Assembly: GCA_023101885.1 (NCBI GenBank)
Contig: JALPQD010000116.1
Coordinates: forward strand, 1,691,501-1,755,500
DNA length: 64,000 nucleotides
Direction of reading: 5' to 3'
DNA from: Typhlomys cinereus
Lineage: Eukaryota > Chordata > Mammalia > Rodentia > Platacanthomyidae
The notes below the pieces were generated by a model that worked only from the letters and a program-made list of their open reading frames with translations, was not told the origin of the DNA and ran no database searches. How positions within the stretch are numbered: the first letter of the stretch is position 1; each line of letters begins with the position of its first letter. Made by a program: the position numbers and the translations under genes. Shown here in pieces: positions 11,046 to 22,520 of this stretch.

Positions 11046-11470
11046 CAGTCAGCTTTGCATGGTTCCTGATAAATGACCATCAAATAGCTTAAGGGAACAA
11101 GGGATTTATTTTCTTACTGATAGTCCAGTTACAGTTCTTAATCCAGCTTGATGGGAGAGCACGCACCAACACCAGGGCTGAGGGAACCGGCCACACCATC
11201 ACCACATAATGGCTGAGAGAGGGACGATCCTTACTTTCCAAACAAGCATGTCTGGCCAAGTGTACACAAGGATGCCAACTCTCTCAACCAGAGCTCTGTG
11301 ATTTATTCCAGTGTCTAATCCCACTCACCATAGGCTGGGTCTTCCCCATCAGCTAGACAATCTACTTCAGGTTCATTCTGGGCTTAACTCTCAACCATTA
11401 ATTCTCCACAAATGTGCCCAGAGCTCAAGCCCTCAACTATCAAGTTGACACCTATGCCTAACCATGACAG
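11046..11470 (+). repeat. Unclassified interspersed repeat, copy 2 (longest)
   Basis: The first about 200 bp match the reverse complement of 36,224-36,425 closely (shared blocks GATAAATGACCATCAAA-like, GCTTAAGGGAACAAGG and GGGAGAGCACGCACCAACAC-like). The latter half matches 4,690-5,040. No coding capacity is seen. Confidence 0.8.
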
Positions 11471-11665
11471 TGGCTATTGGCTGTACTGCCAACCCTCTCT
11501 CTGGTGAGGGTAAGGCCTCCAGAAAACACTTTTCTTCATCTGTGGTTATAGTCAGCATTATCTCTATTGTTTACATTTAATTCGACAAATATAAAATGGT
11601 ATTATTTAATTTTCCATTTTTCTGGCACTTTTCCTTCCCTTCCCTTCTTTAAACATGGGAAATTG

Positions 11666-11890
11666 GGGCTGGAGGGATGGCTCAGAGGTTACGATTCTGC
11701 CTCAAAAGCAGGTCCTTTCAGATCCCAGATCCCATGTAAAAATGCCAAGTGGAAATGGAGATGGCCTGCACTTCCAGTCCTGGTGGGCGGAGCCTAGGAA
11801 ATCCCACTGAGCAAACAAAAAGATAGAAGCAACCCAGGATGATTCCTGAAGTCAACCTTGGTCCTCCATAGGGATACACAGTGCCTTCTG

Positions 11891-11937
<47 letters not shown>

Positions 11938-11959
11938 TAAATAAATTAATTAAAACAAG
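11666..11959 (+). mobile_element. Older-subfamily B2-like SINE
   Basis: The head is GGCTGGAGGGATGGCTCAGA. It carries the older 3' body (GATGATTCCTGAAGTCAACC, then a GTCCTCCATAGGGA-type stretch), a CA tract and a TAAATAAATAAATTAATTAAA tail. The target-site duplication is CATGGGAAATTG (11,654-11,665 and 11,960-11,971). Confidence 0.9.
11895..11933. repeat. (CA)n microsatellite inside a SINE
   Basis: About 20 CA units expanded from the CA-rich part of the SINE at 11,666-11,959. Confidence 0.9.
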
Positions 11960-13230
11960 CATGGGAAATTGCCAGGGCATGATGAAACATACCAATAATC
12001 TCAATACTTGGGGAGCTGAGGGAGAAGGATGTTTGTTAAGTCTGAGACCTTTCTGGGCTACATAACCAAACACTATCCTGAAATGCTAAATAAAAAAAAC
12101 ATAGGCTATCTAATAACAGTAAAGAAGAACTTTCCATAAGAATGGGTCTCAAGCAAACAAAACAATGGCCTCCATAAACACGACTTTTGCATAAAAAAAA
12201 AAAATTCTGGAGACAATCTCCATTTAAGCAAAGTTTCTCATGCTAGAACTGAAAGGAACACAGCTTCTAGACCAGATTCTGGGAAACTTGTTCTTTAAAA
12301 GGCTAAGTGAAGATATTTTAGATTTTATGGACATTACACAATGTCTTACTACTATAAGTTTGCCACTGTAACATAAAAGCAGAAATGTAAATGAAAGTCT
12401 ATTAGGATGTCTTAGCACCAATAAAAGATTATGAATACAAAAACGTATTTCATAATCTTCATATCACAAATATCATTATTCTAATTTTTTAACTCAAGCA
12501 TTAAAATAGTGTAAAACCCATCCTTTATAGGCTGTCTCAAAAAAAGAAGGTGGTAGTCCAGTTTTGTCAACATCTATTGTGCCCTATTACTAATGTTCCA
12601 CTTTGAATGTTTATCCACCTAGCCAATCCCTGTGATTTAAGATATTCACATGGTAAATCTTAAAGTATCTTGCCATGTCTTTTTCCACATTTCAGTGTAT
12701 GTAAGATCCCCACTTTACTTTATATCAAGTTAGAGAAACTCAAGAGTGTCCAAAGCAAGGCAATTTATTACAGTCTTCTAAACAGCCACACTAACAATGA
12801 CAGATACATTGTCCAAGAATACCAAATACCTTTCCCCTTCCTTCCATTAACTAGATTCACAGGAAAGTGCTGAGTTCCCAGGTATCATTGAGCTTTTCTC
12901 TTTACTGAAAGCACTTAGTCATTTCACAAGGCTCTGTGTTAAACCTTCACTGTGAGATAAACCAAAGGAATGTAGTCCCTGGTTGTGCAGAGGGCCTAAC
13001 ATCCTGCCTTCTTGTGACTCTATAAGTCTATTTAAGGCTTTTTTTAAAATTTATTTAAGATACATCTTCTACAAAAGCATAGTTAAAAGTTAAATCTCAA
13101 TAAGTCAAAAACTCCCTCCAGCAGAGTAGCTTGGATGGACCCTGAATACCACTCTGCTTAGAACAGTTTAGAGTAAAGCTGAAAGAGGCAGAAAAAAAAC
13201 AAACAGGAAGCTAGGCCCTTTAAGACTCAC

Positions 13231-13433
13231 TGTTTGAATTGGCGTAAAGGGCTCGAAGGGAGAAGCCACTGAGTGTCAGCTCCCTCAGCCGGTTCCGCTC
13301 ACAATGCAGCTGTTCCAAGTTACAGAAAGAGCTAAGATCCAAGTCGCTCAGCTGATTGTCCCGCAAATCCATGTGAGTGATGTGTTTATTTCCCTCCAGA
13401 TTTTCAGTAACTGTGGTTTTCAAATGATTCATC
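13231..13433 (-). CDS. PHLPP2: PHLPP2 exon 9 (LRRs)
   Basis: This 203-nt exon encodes about residues 422-489. It begins with the Arg completed across the junction, then [20 protein letters not shown] and [20 protein letters not shown], and ends [13 protein letters not shown] cores are [11 protein letters not shown] and [11 protein letters not shown]. The acceptor is attaag|GATGAA behind a weak, interrupted pyrimidine tract; the donor is CAAACA|gtgagt. It ends in phase 1 and is not frame-neutral unless exon 10 is skipped with it. Confidence 0.97.
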
Positions 13434-15417
13434 CTTAATATCCAAAAATAAGGAAATAATTAGAAAGACATTTTGTATACATCTTAGCAAAAGAAACAGG
13501 AAATGTATGACTTCTTTCTCTCTTTAGTAACTTAAGAATTTTACTACTTGCCTCATTTGTAGAGGTACTACAGAAACAATTACTGATAGTTTATGTCATA
13601 ATTAGACACAGGTGTCAACTTGAGGGTGGAGGGTCGAGCTCTGGCACATTTGTAGAGAACTAGTAGTTCAGTTAAACCCAGAGCGAACCTGCAGGAGATT
13701 TGTTGTGACGTTATCAGCAGCAATGCAGGCTAACTATCACAGATTATTAAAAAAAAAATCAAGATTCGGCTAAGTTAGGCAAGCCAAACTAGTAAACAGA
13801 CACATATTAAGCATAGAGAAGGAAAACAAGGCCATATTCACACACAGGAAAGCACTTATATCAGGTAAGGTCAGGTGAAAAAGGAGACAAGGGCGGCAGT
13901 CTGCCTTCCTCCTGTGGCTAGGCCTTCTTTCTCTAGATCTAAGACTCGCATGACACTAATGAAAATCAGTCCAAAGGCAAACTCTTGGTTCTCTTCTGTA
14001 TGACCTAAGGCTTGTTCTCATTTTCCTATATGTGGCCAATCCTTGTCCTACCATGTCTTTACAAAGTACATTAATGGCTTCCTGCAAATAACAGGCCATA
14101 TAGGTGTCTTTCACCCCTTCCTTTGTGAAAAGATTGTGACTAGAAAACAAAACTCTCATAAAAGTGCTCATAAAAAGCCTTAAATATTTCAATTACAATA
14201 CAATGTTATCAAGACAAAAAGCCCAATGACTCAATAGAAAAAAACAGCCAAATGTGCAAAAAACAAAAAAAACAATAATATACCTCTAAAAAGATGCTCA
14301 GGGCTGAGGAAATGACTCCATGAGTCAAGTGTTTGGTGTGCAAACATGAGGACTTGAGTTTATTTCCTAGTATCCAAGTAAAAGCTAAGTGTGATGGCAC
14401 ACATCTATAACCCCAGTGCTGATGTGGGGAAGAAAGCCAAGACAGGTGGACCCCAGGGGCTCAATGGCCAAGTCAATCTAGCCAAAATGGTCAACCTCAG
14501 ACCTAGTATGATAACCTGTTTCAAAAACCAAGGTGGACAAGCAACTGAAAGAGACATCCCAACACCAACTTTTGACTTCCACACAAACCCATGTAGGTGG
14601 ATGTACCTGCATACATGCCTCTCTGTGTTTTTCTCTCTGACCTTTCTTCTACACTACTCGATACATGCACACACTTATACAACAGAGCTACTTAACACAT
14701 GCATACACACATTACTCAACATATTCATGCATATGCACACTACTCAACACACATTTGCACAGGCAAGTACACCTGTATACAAGCATCTCTTCCCACATAC
14801 ACTATGCATGTGCATACACACATGCATGTACACGACTTAGCACACATACACACACTATTCAACACAAGCAAACACACATTCATGCAATACTCAAGATACA
14901 AACTGATACATAATATTTAATATATGTGTGCGTGTGTGTGCACACAGTCCAATGCATAAACATATACACACAATACTCAATGCATGCAAACACATATGCA
15001 TGCACAATACTCAATATGTATACATGCATAGTACTCACACACATGCACAGATAATATACTCAAAAGTATTCACAAAAAATTCATAAAAACAACGAACTAC
15101 TATTATTTACTTTCTATTAACAATAAGAAAAATAAAACTACTAAAGTCTAATACAGATAAAGTGTGAGGAAATGGAAATTATCCTAAAATAATTGCTGAA
15201 AGTTAGTCAGAACAATCTTTGTCAGAAGCAATTTAACAGTTTGTCATGTATCAACCCACTGATCCTTAATCTTTCATTACTGGGTTATTAGTGAAGCTTT
15301 ACTACAGACATGAAAGTCTCTATTTTTACACTGCTTTCAGTTCTGAATGCTTTAAAGAAATCTTCATGAGAAATCACCATGGCAATCAGAGTGACGTTAG
15401 GAAAAGAGCAACCTCAC
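13434..15417. other. PHLPP2 intron 8
   Basis: About 2 kb. It contains a B2/B3-type SINE (about 14,298-14,400) continuing into a SINE-like GTGATGGCACACATCTATAA stretch, and a CA-rich minisatellite (about 14,660-15,060). No exon is seen. Confidence 0.7.
14660..15060. repeat. CA-rich minisatellite with ACTCAACA-type units
   Basis: Irregular repeats of CACAC, TACTCAACACA and CATGCATATGCACA units run for about 400 bp. The periodicity is loose, and open frames through it are His/Thr-rich artefacts. Confidence 0.8.
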
Positions 15418-15648
15418 CTCAAATCCACATGCTTGGCATGGCGCATCCTGCTTAGCATTCCTAAGTTGAGGACCTCTAGGCGGTTTCCTGCCATAACCAC
15501 TTTATCTAACATCGTGAGTTTTTCAAAAACCTCAGGAATTTGGGTGAAGTTATTGAAGGAAATCCCCAGGGAGGAAAGTTGTTGCAGATTTCCCAATTCT
15601 TCAGGTAGAGCAGTCAGAAAGTTACCATCAAGACAGAGGGTTTGAAGA
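15418..15648 (-). CDS. PHLPP2: PHLPP2 exon 8 (LRRs)
   Basis: This 231-nt exon is phase 2 at both ends and encodes about residues 345-421. It begins [20 protein letters not shown], continues [20 protein letters not shown] and ends [11 protein letters not shown]. Three LRR cores are visible. The acceptor is ccttag|TCTTCA and the donor TTGAG|gtgagg. It is the longest LRR exon in the window and is frame-neutral if skipped. Confidence 0.97.
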
Positions 15649-16206
15649 CTAAGGGGAAAAAAACCAAACAAGTCTACTTTAAGTTATGGAAGGTTTAAGG
15701 CATATTTATTCATAGAGCTGATGTTAGGAATTTTAAATTACATTGCTAGTTTATCATCAAGTCCAAAATGTTAAAACTTCCTAATTCTCAACTCCGAAAC
15801 TTAACGTAACTTCCAAGGATGGGTAAATGAGGAAGTGGATCACCACTGCAGGTCTGGATACCTCTAGCATCAAGAACTGCTGCTTAGGGCTGATGACATA
15901 GCTCATCCTCTAAGGTGCCTATTTAACAAACCTGGAGACCGAGTTCAATCCCTGGAAGCCCATGTGGTAAACTGACTTCCAAAGCTGTCCTTTGACCACC
16001 CATGCATCATAAATTCATCTCTTTCTCTCCAACTGTCTCTCAAATAAAGTAAAACTAAACAAATAAAAAAAGAACTGATGCTGAATATGATCCTGATAAC
16101 TACAGGATTTGTTTCTCTGTGAAAACACAAAGCACTACTTTCACTCCGAATGGCAAAAGAGTTCCTCTGTGAGAGAAAACAGAATCTAGAAAAAGCAGAT
16201 ACTTAC
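15649..16206. other. PHLPP2 intron 7
   Basis: A 558-bp intron with one old B2/B3-type SINE at about 15,885-16,070 (GATGACATAGCTCATCCTCT head, GAGTTCAATCCCTGGAAGCCC). Nothing else is recognised. Confidence 0.7.
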
Positions 16207-16353
16207 TTTAGCAGATTTCCAATCTGATTTGGCAAGTCGTGAAATCCATTACAAGAAAGGTTGAGCTCAGTCAGGGTGGAAATCTCACAGAGCAATACAG
16301 GAAACAGCCCAAGTTTATTATGGGACAAGTTCAGGCCTTTCAGTTGAGAAAAT
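16207..16353 (-). CDS. PHLPP2: PHLPP2 exon 7 (LRRs)
   Basis: This 147-nt exon is phase 2 at both ends and encodes about residues 296-344. It reads [20 protein letters not shown] then [20 protein letters not shown] and ends IGNLL. Two LRR consensus cores are visible, [11 protein letters not shown] and [11 protein letters not shown], with 23-24-residue spacing. The acceptor is tttag|ATTTTC and the donor CTAAA|gtaagt. Its length is a multiple of three, so skipping would delete about two repeats without a frameshift. Confidence 0.97.
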
Positions 16354-17300
16354 CTAAAGAACAAAGGTAAAAATACATATTTCAATAACCTGTTATGTGT
16401 CTTTACCTGGGACATGAGTAGTCTTTGATGATGCGTTTCATTTACTGACCAACTGGCATTTTGTCACTACTTTGAACCGTGTCTTGCTCTGTAGCCTAGA
16501 ACTCATACAATTTTTTCCAAGAACAGTACAAGCACTCATTATTTCCCACTACCAAATGTTAACTGGGCACAGAGACTAACATGCAGCCCATGTGATCAAG
16601 AAAACTAGGTCTAGTATGAAAGGACTTCTCCCAAAAGAGACAGAAAGTCTAGAAGAAAGCTTATACTGTCACAATTCCTTTCTACCAAGTCATTATACTT
16701 GAAATCTTAAATTTCTAAATGTAATGCACAAAAGTCTTACAAAAATTAATCAACTCATAGATACCACAACAAGCTAACAGATAGGTAATTCAAATCATAT
16801 TATATGTAAGCAATTTTTTTCATACTGAAATAATTTGGCCCAGATACTACTTGAAATGAATGGTCCAGGTGAGCTTGTTAGAAGGCAGTTTCATACTGTA
16901 AAATGATCTATCTGACTTACAACATGAAATACCAAGTATTGGTGTTATTTGCTTATAGAAGTGAAAGTCTCTATACAAAAGAGATTTCAGCCTCTTGCCC
17001 ACAGATATTATGTGCATCAAGTGGATACACATGAGTGTCTCTGGGAGTGTGAGAACATCATGCTTTGTATCATACAAGTTATAATGAAAGTCTGTCACAT
17101 ATGTCATTTTTAAAGTGCATTATTTAATTCATCATGTAATTTAAACCATTTTGAAGACTTTATTTTTCAATTTCTCCCTTACCCAATAGAAATCCAAGTC
17201 ACATCACTTAATGATCATTCATTTGTTGTGTGTATGAATGTGGTTTCTTGAAAGTATAAAGCCCAGGCTAGCCTTGACCCATGTAGGACTGTTAGGCCAT

Positions 17301-17597
17301 CTTTTTTTTTTTTTTTTTTTTTTGGTATGTATGTGCGCGTGCGTGCGTGCGTGTGTACAAGACAGCACTTCAGAATGTGTACCCATGGAGGCTCCAAGGG
17401 TGACATTGATATCAATCTGAATTGCTCTTCCACCTTATTGCTTTGCTTTGGGGTTTCCCATATTCTGCCTTCCAGGGCTAGAATTACAGGCTGCTATCAT
17501 CTGTCCAGCATTTTTTATGTTGGATGTGGAAATCTGAAATCAGGTCCTTTTGCTTGTGAAGCAAAGGCTTTAACTTCTGAGCTATTTTCCAAGCCCT
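17301..17597 (-). mobile_element. Older B2-like SINE, minus strand
   Basis: A poly(T) run at 17,302-17,323 is the reverse-strand tail, then a GT/GC tract, then the reversed body with GGTGACATTGATATC-like and TTTTATGTTGGATGTGG-like blocks, ending at the reversed head near 17,590. Confidence 0.8.
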
Positions 17598-18180
17598 TTG
17601 CCATCCATTTTTAAGTGGAGATATGAGGTAGGATGTGGAAGGGTAGAGAGGCAAAATATATTCTAACAAAAGAGATAGAAAATACATAGGTCATATTCCT
17701 GTAGGAATAAAACGGCTCCTTTATTAGAAGAACAAGATTTCATGGCTGACAAACTCAAGAGTTTGCAGAAGCAGGAACAAAGAAAAGACAAACCACTCCC
17801 TCTGGAACTCTTGAAATTGGGCCTGTCTGCTTGCAGTTATTTAAATTTGAAATTTCAGAAGGCAAAAAACTCTCCCCATTCTGAATCTCTCAATGTACCA
17901 TAGTTGTATATCATACTTTTATGGGAATGACTTACATGAAAAGATTAGTAACCAATGGCAAATAATCATAAATACCTCTATGATAGAATATTTCTATCAA
18001 TCATCCATTTTACTGGGAGAAAAAAGTACATAAGAGAATTGTGTGAATAGAAATTTTACTTCTTCAAAAAAGGAGAGAGAATCTTAGAATATATATGTGA
18101 TGGTACTGTCACAGTTGGATGTGGTTTGTTCACAAAGGTTCATGTGCTAGAAGCTTTGTCCCACTGTGATAGGACTGAGA

Positions 18181-18226
18181 AGTGGTAGACCTGCAAGAGG
18201 TGAAGTGGTAGACCTGCAAGAGGTGA
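18181..18226. repeat. 23-bp perfect tandem duplication
   Basis: The unit starting AGTGGTAGACCTGCAAGAGG occurs twice in succession with no mismatch, just before an ID-type SINE. Confidence 0.95.
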
Positions 18227-18310
18227 AGGCTGGAGATATAGCTCAGTGGTTTAGCACTTGTTTAGCATGTATGAGGCCCTAGGATCAACCCCCAACACCA
18301 CCACTTCCTA
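18224..18310 (+). mobile_element. ID-type SINE
   Basis: The head GGCTGGAGATATAGCTCAGT is followed by GGTTTAGCACTTG and GGCCCTAGGATCAACCCCC. These match the tRNA-Ala/BC1-derived ID family layout. Confidence 0.8.
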
Positions 18311-18672
18311 GTGGAAGGTAGTCACTAGGTAATCAGCACAGAAAGGGATTGCACTATGTGCATTGTAAGTTAGCTCCAACAGTATAGGAGTCCTGAATAT
18401 CTCCAGCTTCCTGACAGGCCATTCCACCTCTCTCTCACAGGGCTTCCAGCATTCGGCTACTGCTGTGATGTGAAGTAGCAAAAGGGAACTTAACCAAAGG
18501 CTGAAGTGACAGAGTCATCTGAGATTGAACTTAAACCTTTTCTTTATACATCACTGAGCCTTAATCATTTTGTTACAGAAATGAAATGTTCACTTAAAGT
18601 ATAAACCACTAAGATACTTATTATAATAACTCAATTCCAATGCACTAGTCTGGAAACGTATTTTCCACATAC

Positions 18673-18827
18673 TTATGGAGTGTGTCGAGGCCACCTGGTC
18701 TTTCTAATTGCATGAAGTTATGTCGCAAGTTGAGGTAGGTAATATCTTGACTGTAGAATAGATGCTCAGGAACCTCCTCAAGGCTATAACATGAGAGATC
18801 CACAGTACTGATTCGCTGGGACACCAC
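18673..18827 (-). CDS. PHLPP2: PHLPP2 exon 6 (PH-LRR linker and first LRR)
   Basis: This 155-nt exon encodes residues 245-295. It begins [20 protein letters not shown], followed by [20 protein letters not shown]. The LxxLxLxxN-type spacing ([11 protein letters not shown]) marks the entry to the leucine-rich-repeat array. The donor is CATAA|gtatgt, an acceptable but less common donor context. The split Lys codon (AA|A) finishes in exon 7 to give H-K-F-S-Q-L; the human protein, from memory, has Tyr in place of His. It ends in phase 2. Confidence 0.96.
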
Positions 18828-19859
18828 CTGAATAAGGTCAAACAGAAGAGCCTTCTGAGCTAATACTATATGAATTTTACTTTAGCACAAGATAGAATGG
18901 CATTTGCACAGATATTGACTAAAACTCAGGAAAGGAAAAAAGGTAAGAGAGTCTATTATTCATTTATAAAAACCAGCTAATTTTTAGTTTTCTCTAAAAC
19001 CATTAACTGCTTAAAAAGCAAAGGCATAAGATAGTATGTGCCTGTAATCCCAATACTTGGTAGGTAGAGAAGGAAGAAGGATCAGAAATTCAAGGCAAGG
19101 CCACTATTGGCTGCATAGAAGTTCAAGGCTAACCTACCTAAACCAAACAAAACAAAACAGAAAATATAAAACATAAAAGGTATAATGAAGTCAGGCAGTG
19201 GTGCAGTAATCCTAGCATTTGGGAGATGGGGCAGGAAGATCAATGAAAGTTCAAGGACAGCTTAAGCTACAGAGAGATTTCCAGGCTAGTCAGGGTAGAT
19301 AGCAAGACTTTGTTTCAGAAAAAAAGGGGAGGAAAAGGGAGGGAAGAAGGATAGGGAGATGGAGGGGAAGGGAAGGAAAGGAGAAAGAGGGAGAAAGAAG
19401 CTATTAATGACGAGGGTTTAAAAATATAAATATAAATCACAAAGATGGAAAGTCAACATTTCACACAAGAAGGTAATGTGAAAATATTTCAAAATACAAA
19501 GAACTTTAAGAGAGAATGTTATATGAAAAGACAGTCTTTTTGTAGCCACAATGGCTTTGCCACTTACACAGTTTCTCCATTTACTCTCTGAATATAACAT
19601 AAAATAATCAAGCATGTAGCATACTGTTGAAAATGACAAAGATGCTCAAGAAACATTAACTTCTCTTTAAAAGGGAAGAGAATGGACCAGTTACTTAAAA
19701 CTGAAATCAATTTTATTTGGAACAGACTCTATAACACAAAATCCAATACTACCAAAATCAGGATTTTACAGCTATTAAAAACATGCTAATAGGTCTAAAA
19801 AAAACTAGAAAAGTCACCCATACTTTTAGACATGTCATTAATCTACAACAATCCCTTCT

Positions 19860-20216
19860 CCCAAAATTCTGCAAAAATGACTAAGGATAGAGAGCTCCCC
19901 TTCCCCCCATGCCTTATCTCACAGAAGCATCTGGTCCCTTTATGAAGTTCTAATGGCAGAAAGGAATGTGGACGCCCACAAAATCCACATTTTCTCCGGT
20001 CACTGCTTCCTGGTGCAAACAAGAACTAATTTTTTTTACCTTATTTGGAAGAAACTCACCCTCTTTTGTCCTTCACCCTGCCTATAAACCCAAACATTAT
20101 AAAACCCTCCAACTTTCTACTGTGATGTGAGGACAGCTTGGCAGTTGATAAACCACCTCTGCTTCCAGTCCGTGGGTGTGGCTTATTGGAAATGGAGACA
20201 CGAGAACCTCACAACT
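19860..20216 (+). repeat. LTR-like segment (possible solo LTR)
   Basis: The segment contains AACCCAAACATTATAAAACCC-type promoter-like TATA sequence at about 20,090-20,105, then GAGGACAGCTTGGC and TTGATAAACCACC (AATAAA-like), and ends near GGAGACACGAGAACCTCAC. This order resembles U3-R-U5 of a rodent ERV LTR. Boundaries and target-site duplication were not established. Confidence 0.4.
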
Positions 20217-20234
20217 AACAGAATAATTTAAGTT

Positions 20235-20549
20235 TTGCAAATCGCAATATACTTTCAGTTTAATAATTCATCTTTAGTGGCTAAGAAGCAAAACTATGCT
20301 GAAAGGCTAATTATTCAACATGCCAAAATATTGATTTTTGAGTGCCTCACAGAGCACTGTCCCATCAATAAATTCATATTTGAAGTGTATCAGCAAGGCT
20401 GTGATAAGCATGTACTGACCAAGAAGCATGTGCTACAAGCTAGGGAACAGATCCATCAATTGGTGACTATGGTGTCAGAGGAAAAGTCATGTAAATTTCA
20501 TGCCTCAATTTCTTCAAAGGTCAAATCTCCTTGTCTTAATTCTGTTTGA
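20235..20549 (+). other. Unidentified 104-codon frame
   Basis: An open frame with protein-like composition (segment KFIFEVYQQGCDKHVLTKKH near 20,370-20,430) directly after the LTR-like segment. There is no recognised family, no introns and no poly(A) tail. It may be part of a retroelement or a retrocopy fragment. Confidence 0.25.
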
Positions 20550-20747
20550 GGCCCATCACAGAGATGGTATAGAGATACAAGTTCCCAAAACTATTTTTAA
20601 AGCATATTGTACTATGAAAATATAAATACATTAAGACCAGAAATGAAGTGAAGAATGAGAACTTGCTGCTTTTGGAGTAAGTTTAGCTTCAAAATCTACT
20701 ACTACTGGGCTGCTAGAGCCTGAACAGATCAGGACACTGTGTATCAC

Positions 20748-20873
20748 CTTAGACGCTTGCCGCTGCCATCTCTGGTACTCAGCCAAAGTCTCAAAGCTGA
20801 CATGGTACGTCTGTGCTTGGGCTCCAGCTGAGCTGAATGCAAGCGAGTGTTGCCGGCGCTTCACTTCCTCTAT
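20748..20873 (-). CDS. PHLPP2: PHLPP2 exon 5 (PH domain, second half)
   Basis: This 126-nt exon has 42 codons and is phase 0 on both sides. It encodes residues 203-244, starting [20 protein letters not shown] and ending with the aromatic helix [12 protein letters not shown]. The YQRWQRQA helix, with its Trp, is the C-terminal alpha-helix typical of PH domains. The acceptor is cttcag|ATAGAG and the donor TCTAAG|gtgata. Skipping it would keep the frame but remove the closing helix of the PH fold. Confidence 0.97.
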
Positions 20874-20975
20874 CTGAAGAAGAGGAAGAAAAAAATCAGA
20901 AATGTTAAACAAAAATCCTAGCCAAAAACTAGAAAGCAATAAAAATACAAATTTTTAAAAATTATGAAGGATCTG

Positions 20976-21280
20976 GGCTGGAGAGGTGGCTCAGGGGTTA
21001 AGCCTCCGCCTTGCAGGCGGAAGGTCCTGAGTTCGGATCCCAGATCCCACGTATAGACGCCAGGCGGAAGCGGGGGGCGGCCTGCGCTTCTGGTCCTGGT
21101 AGGGCGGAGCCTGTGAATCCCGGGACAGAAGGAGGTGGAGGCGTCCATGGTGGTTCATGAATTCGTCCATGGTTCTACACATACACAGACACACACATAC
21201 ACACACGCACAGACACACACGCGCGCGCGCACATACACACAGTTGAATAAATAATAATAATAATAAAAAATTTAAAAAAA
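20976..21280 (+). mobile_element. Young B2-like SINE
   Basis: The head is GGCTGGAGAGGTGGCTCAGG, the body is CpG-rich and the CA stretch is followed by AATAAATAATAATAATAAT. The target-site duplication AAATTATGAAGGATCTG appears at about 20,959-20,975 and 21,281-21,297. It sits only about 100 bp from exon 5. Confidence 0.92.
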
Positions 21281-22354
21281 AAATTATGAAGGATCTGAGT
21301 AGACATTTCTCCAAAGAAGAAACTCAAAAGGCCATAAGCAAATGAACTGATGGAATCAATGGCAGTTGTGAATCAAAGCACAGTGCGGTGCCACATGCCT
21401 GTGACCAGCTCTCCCAGGCAAATGCAGGACAGGGAGCTTTCCTCCATCCCCTGCAGAGCTAATGCAGATGTAGTCTTTAGAGTCATGGACCCACTCTTGC
21501 TTTTGGCATTTTTCTTTGGATGTCATCCCTACTGACTGTGAGCAGCCCAGCTACAAACTTACAAGTTATACTTATAAATCAATATTTTTCTAATGTTAAG
21601 TACAGGTTGAACCAAATGGCAATAGCAAAAATACTGTAAACAAAAAGAACCACACTGAAGAGTTGCTGAAATTAAATAAATTTTCCTAATATCCAACTGT
21701 GTCATTCACAACATAATCATTTTTCTTTAGTAATCACTGCAGTTGAAAGTTTGTAACAAAACAATGAATCTCATTGAAATGACCAGATAATGTTCTCTAG
21801 AATAACCCTTTTAAAAATTTTTACTATGGAATATTTCACATCATATATAATATTAAATATGAAAGAAGATGTCACTTTCTCACTGGAAGCACAAGAATTT
21901 GTCAACATTTCTACTTCATTATATTAACTGTGAACTTGGGTATTATATAAAATGACACTGGTTAATTTGTAGAACTTTGGAATTATTAACCATTCATGGT
22001 AAAAATTTTCTTTTACCCTTTTTTCACAGGCTTCTATCCCTACAAATGTTTTTCCTTTAAATTTTTTTGGGGTGAACAGTGAAATACCTCGGCAAGTAAG
22101 ATGCCTGTTCACCAACCTAGTGATTGGAATTTTGACCCCTTGAAATCTACACAATGGAAAGAGGGAACTAAATTCTGAAAGCTGACCCCTACCTGTGTGC
22201 ATGACATGAATGTATGCACTTCCTCTCTCCCTCTCTTATCCTTCTCTTTCTTCTCCTCTCAAATGAACAAAAAATATTTTAAGAAACTTTTTTGGAATGA
22301 TAGGTTGTACTGAAGTATAATTTAAAATATCTGAAACAAAATTCACTTTTTAAA

Positions 22355-22520
22355 AACTTTATAGTATGTGTGTGCAAAAATGCATGTGTATGACACATAT
22401 GCCATGATACATGTGTGGAGTCAGTTTTCTCCTCCCACCTTTACAGGGGTTCCAGGGACTCTAACTCAGGTAGTCAAGGCTTGCGTACTAATGCCTTTAC
22501 CCACTAAGCCATCTCACTAG
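22355..22520 (-). mobile_element. B2/B3-type SINE, minus strand
   Basis: The plus strand shows GTGTGGAGTCAGTTTTCTCC, then CAGGGACTCTAACTCAGG and CTTTACCCACTAAGCCATCT, the reversed layout of a rodent B3/B4 element. Confidence 0.75.

Larger units (their letters stand above)
6570..13230. other. PHLPP2 intron 9
   Basis: About 6.7 kb. It holds old B2/B3 SINEs on the minus strand (about 7,680-7,850 and 7,860-8,060), an unidentified coding-like tract (about 8,700-9,230), a CTCF-like motif (9,330-9,345), a GA microsatellite (about 10,398-10,438), two adjacent repeats (about 10,690-11,040 and 11,046-11,470) and an older B2-like SINE (11,666-11,959). No exon is seen. Confidence 0.7.
16354..18672. other. 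PHLPP2 intron 6
   Basis: About 2.3 kb, with a minus-strand older B2-like SINE (17,301-17,597), an old repeat split by an ID element (about 18,100-18,540) and a 23-bp tandem duplication. No exon is seen. Confidence 0.7.
18828..20747. other. PHLPP2 intron 5
   Basis: About 1.9 kb. Two B1-type SINEs lie side by side (about 19,020-19,165 and 19,190-19,330), followed by a GGGA/GAAGG purine-rich stretch (19,320-19,400), an LTR-like segment (about 19,860-20,216) and an unidentified 104-codon plus frame (20,235-20,549). Confidence 0.7.

Noticed and set aside
14391..14913. 149-codon and shorter His/Thr-rich plus frames
   Set aside because: They run from a SINE relic into the CA-rich minisatellite, with no splice signals or homology.
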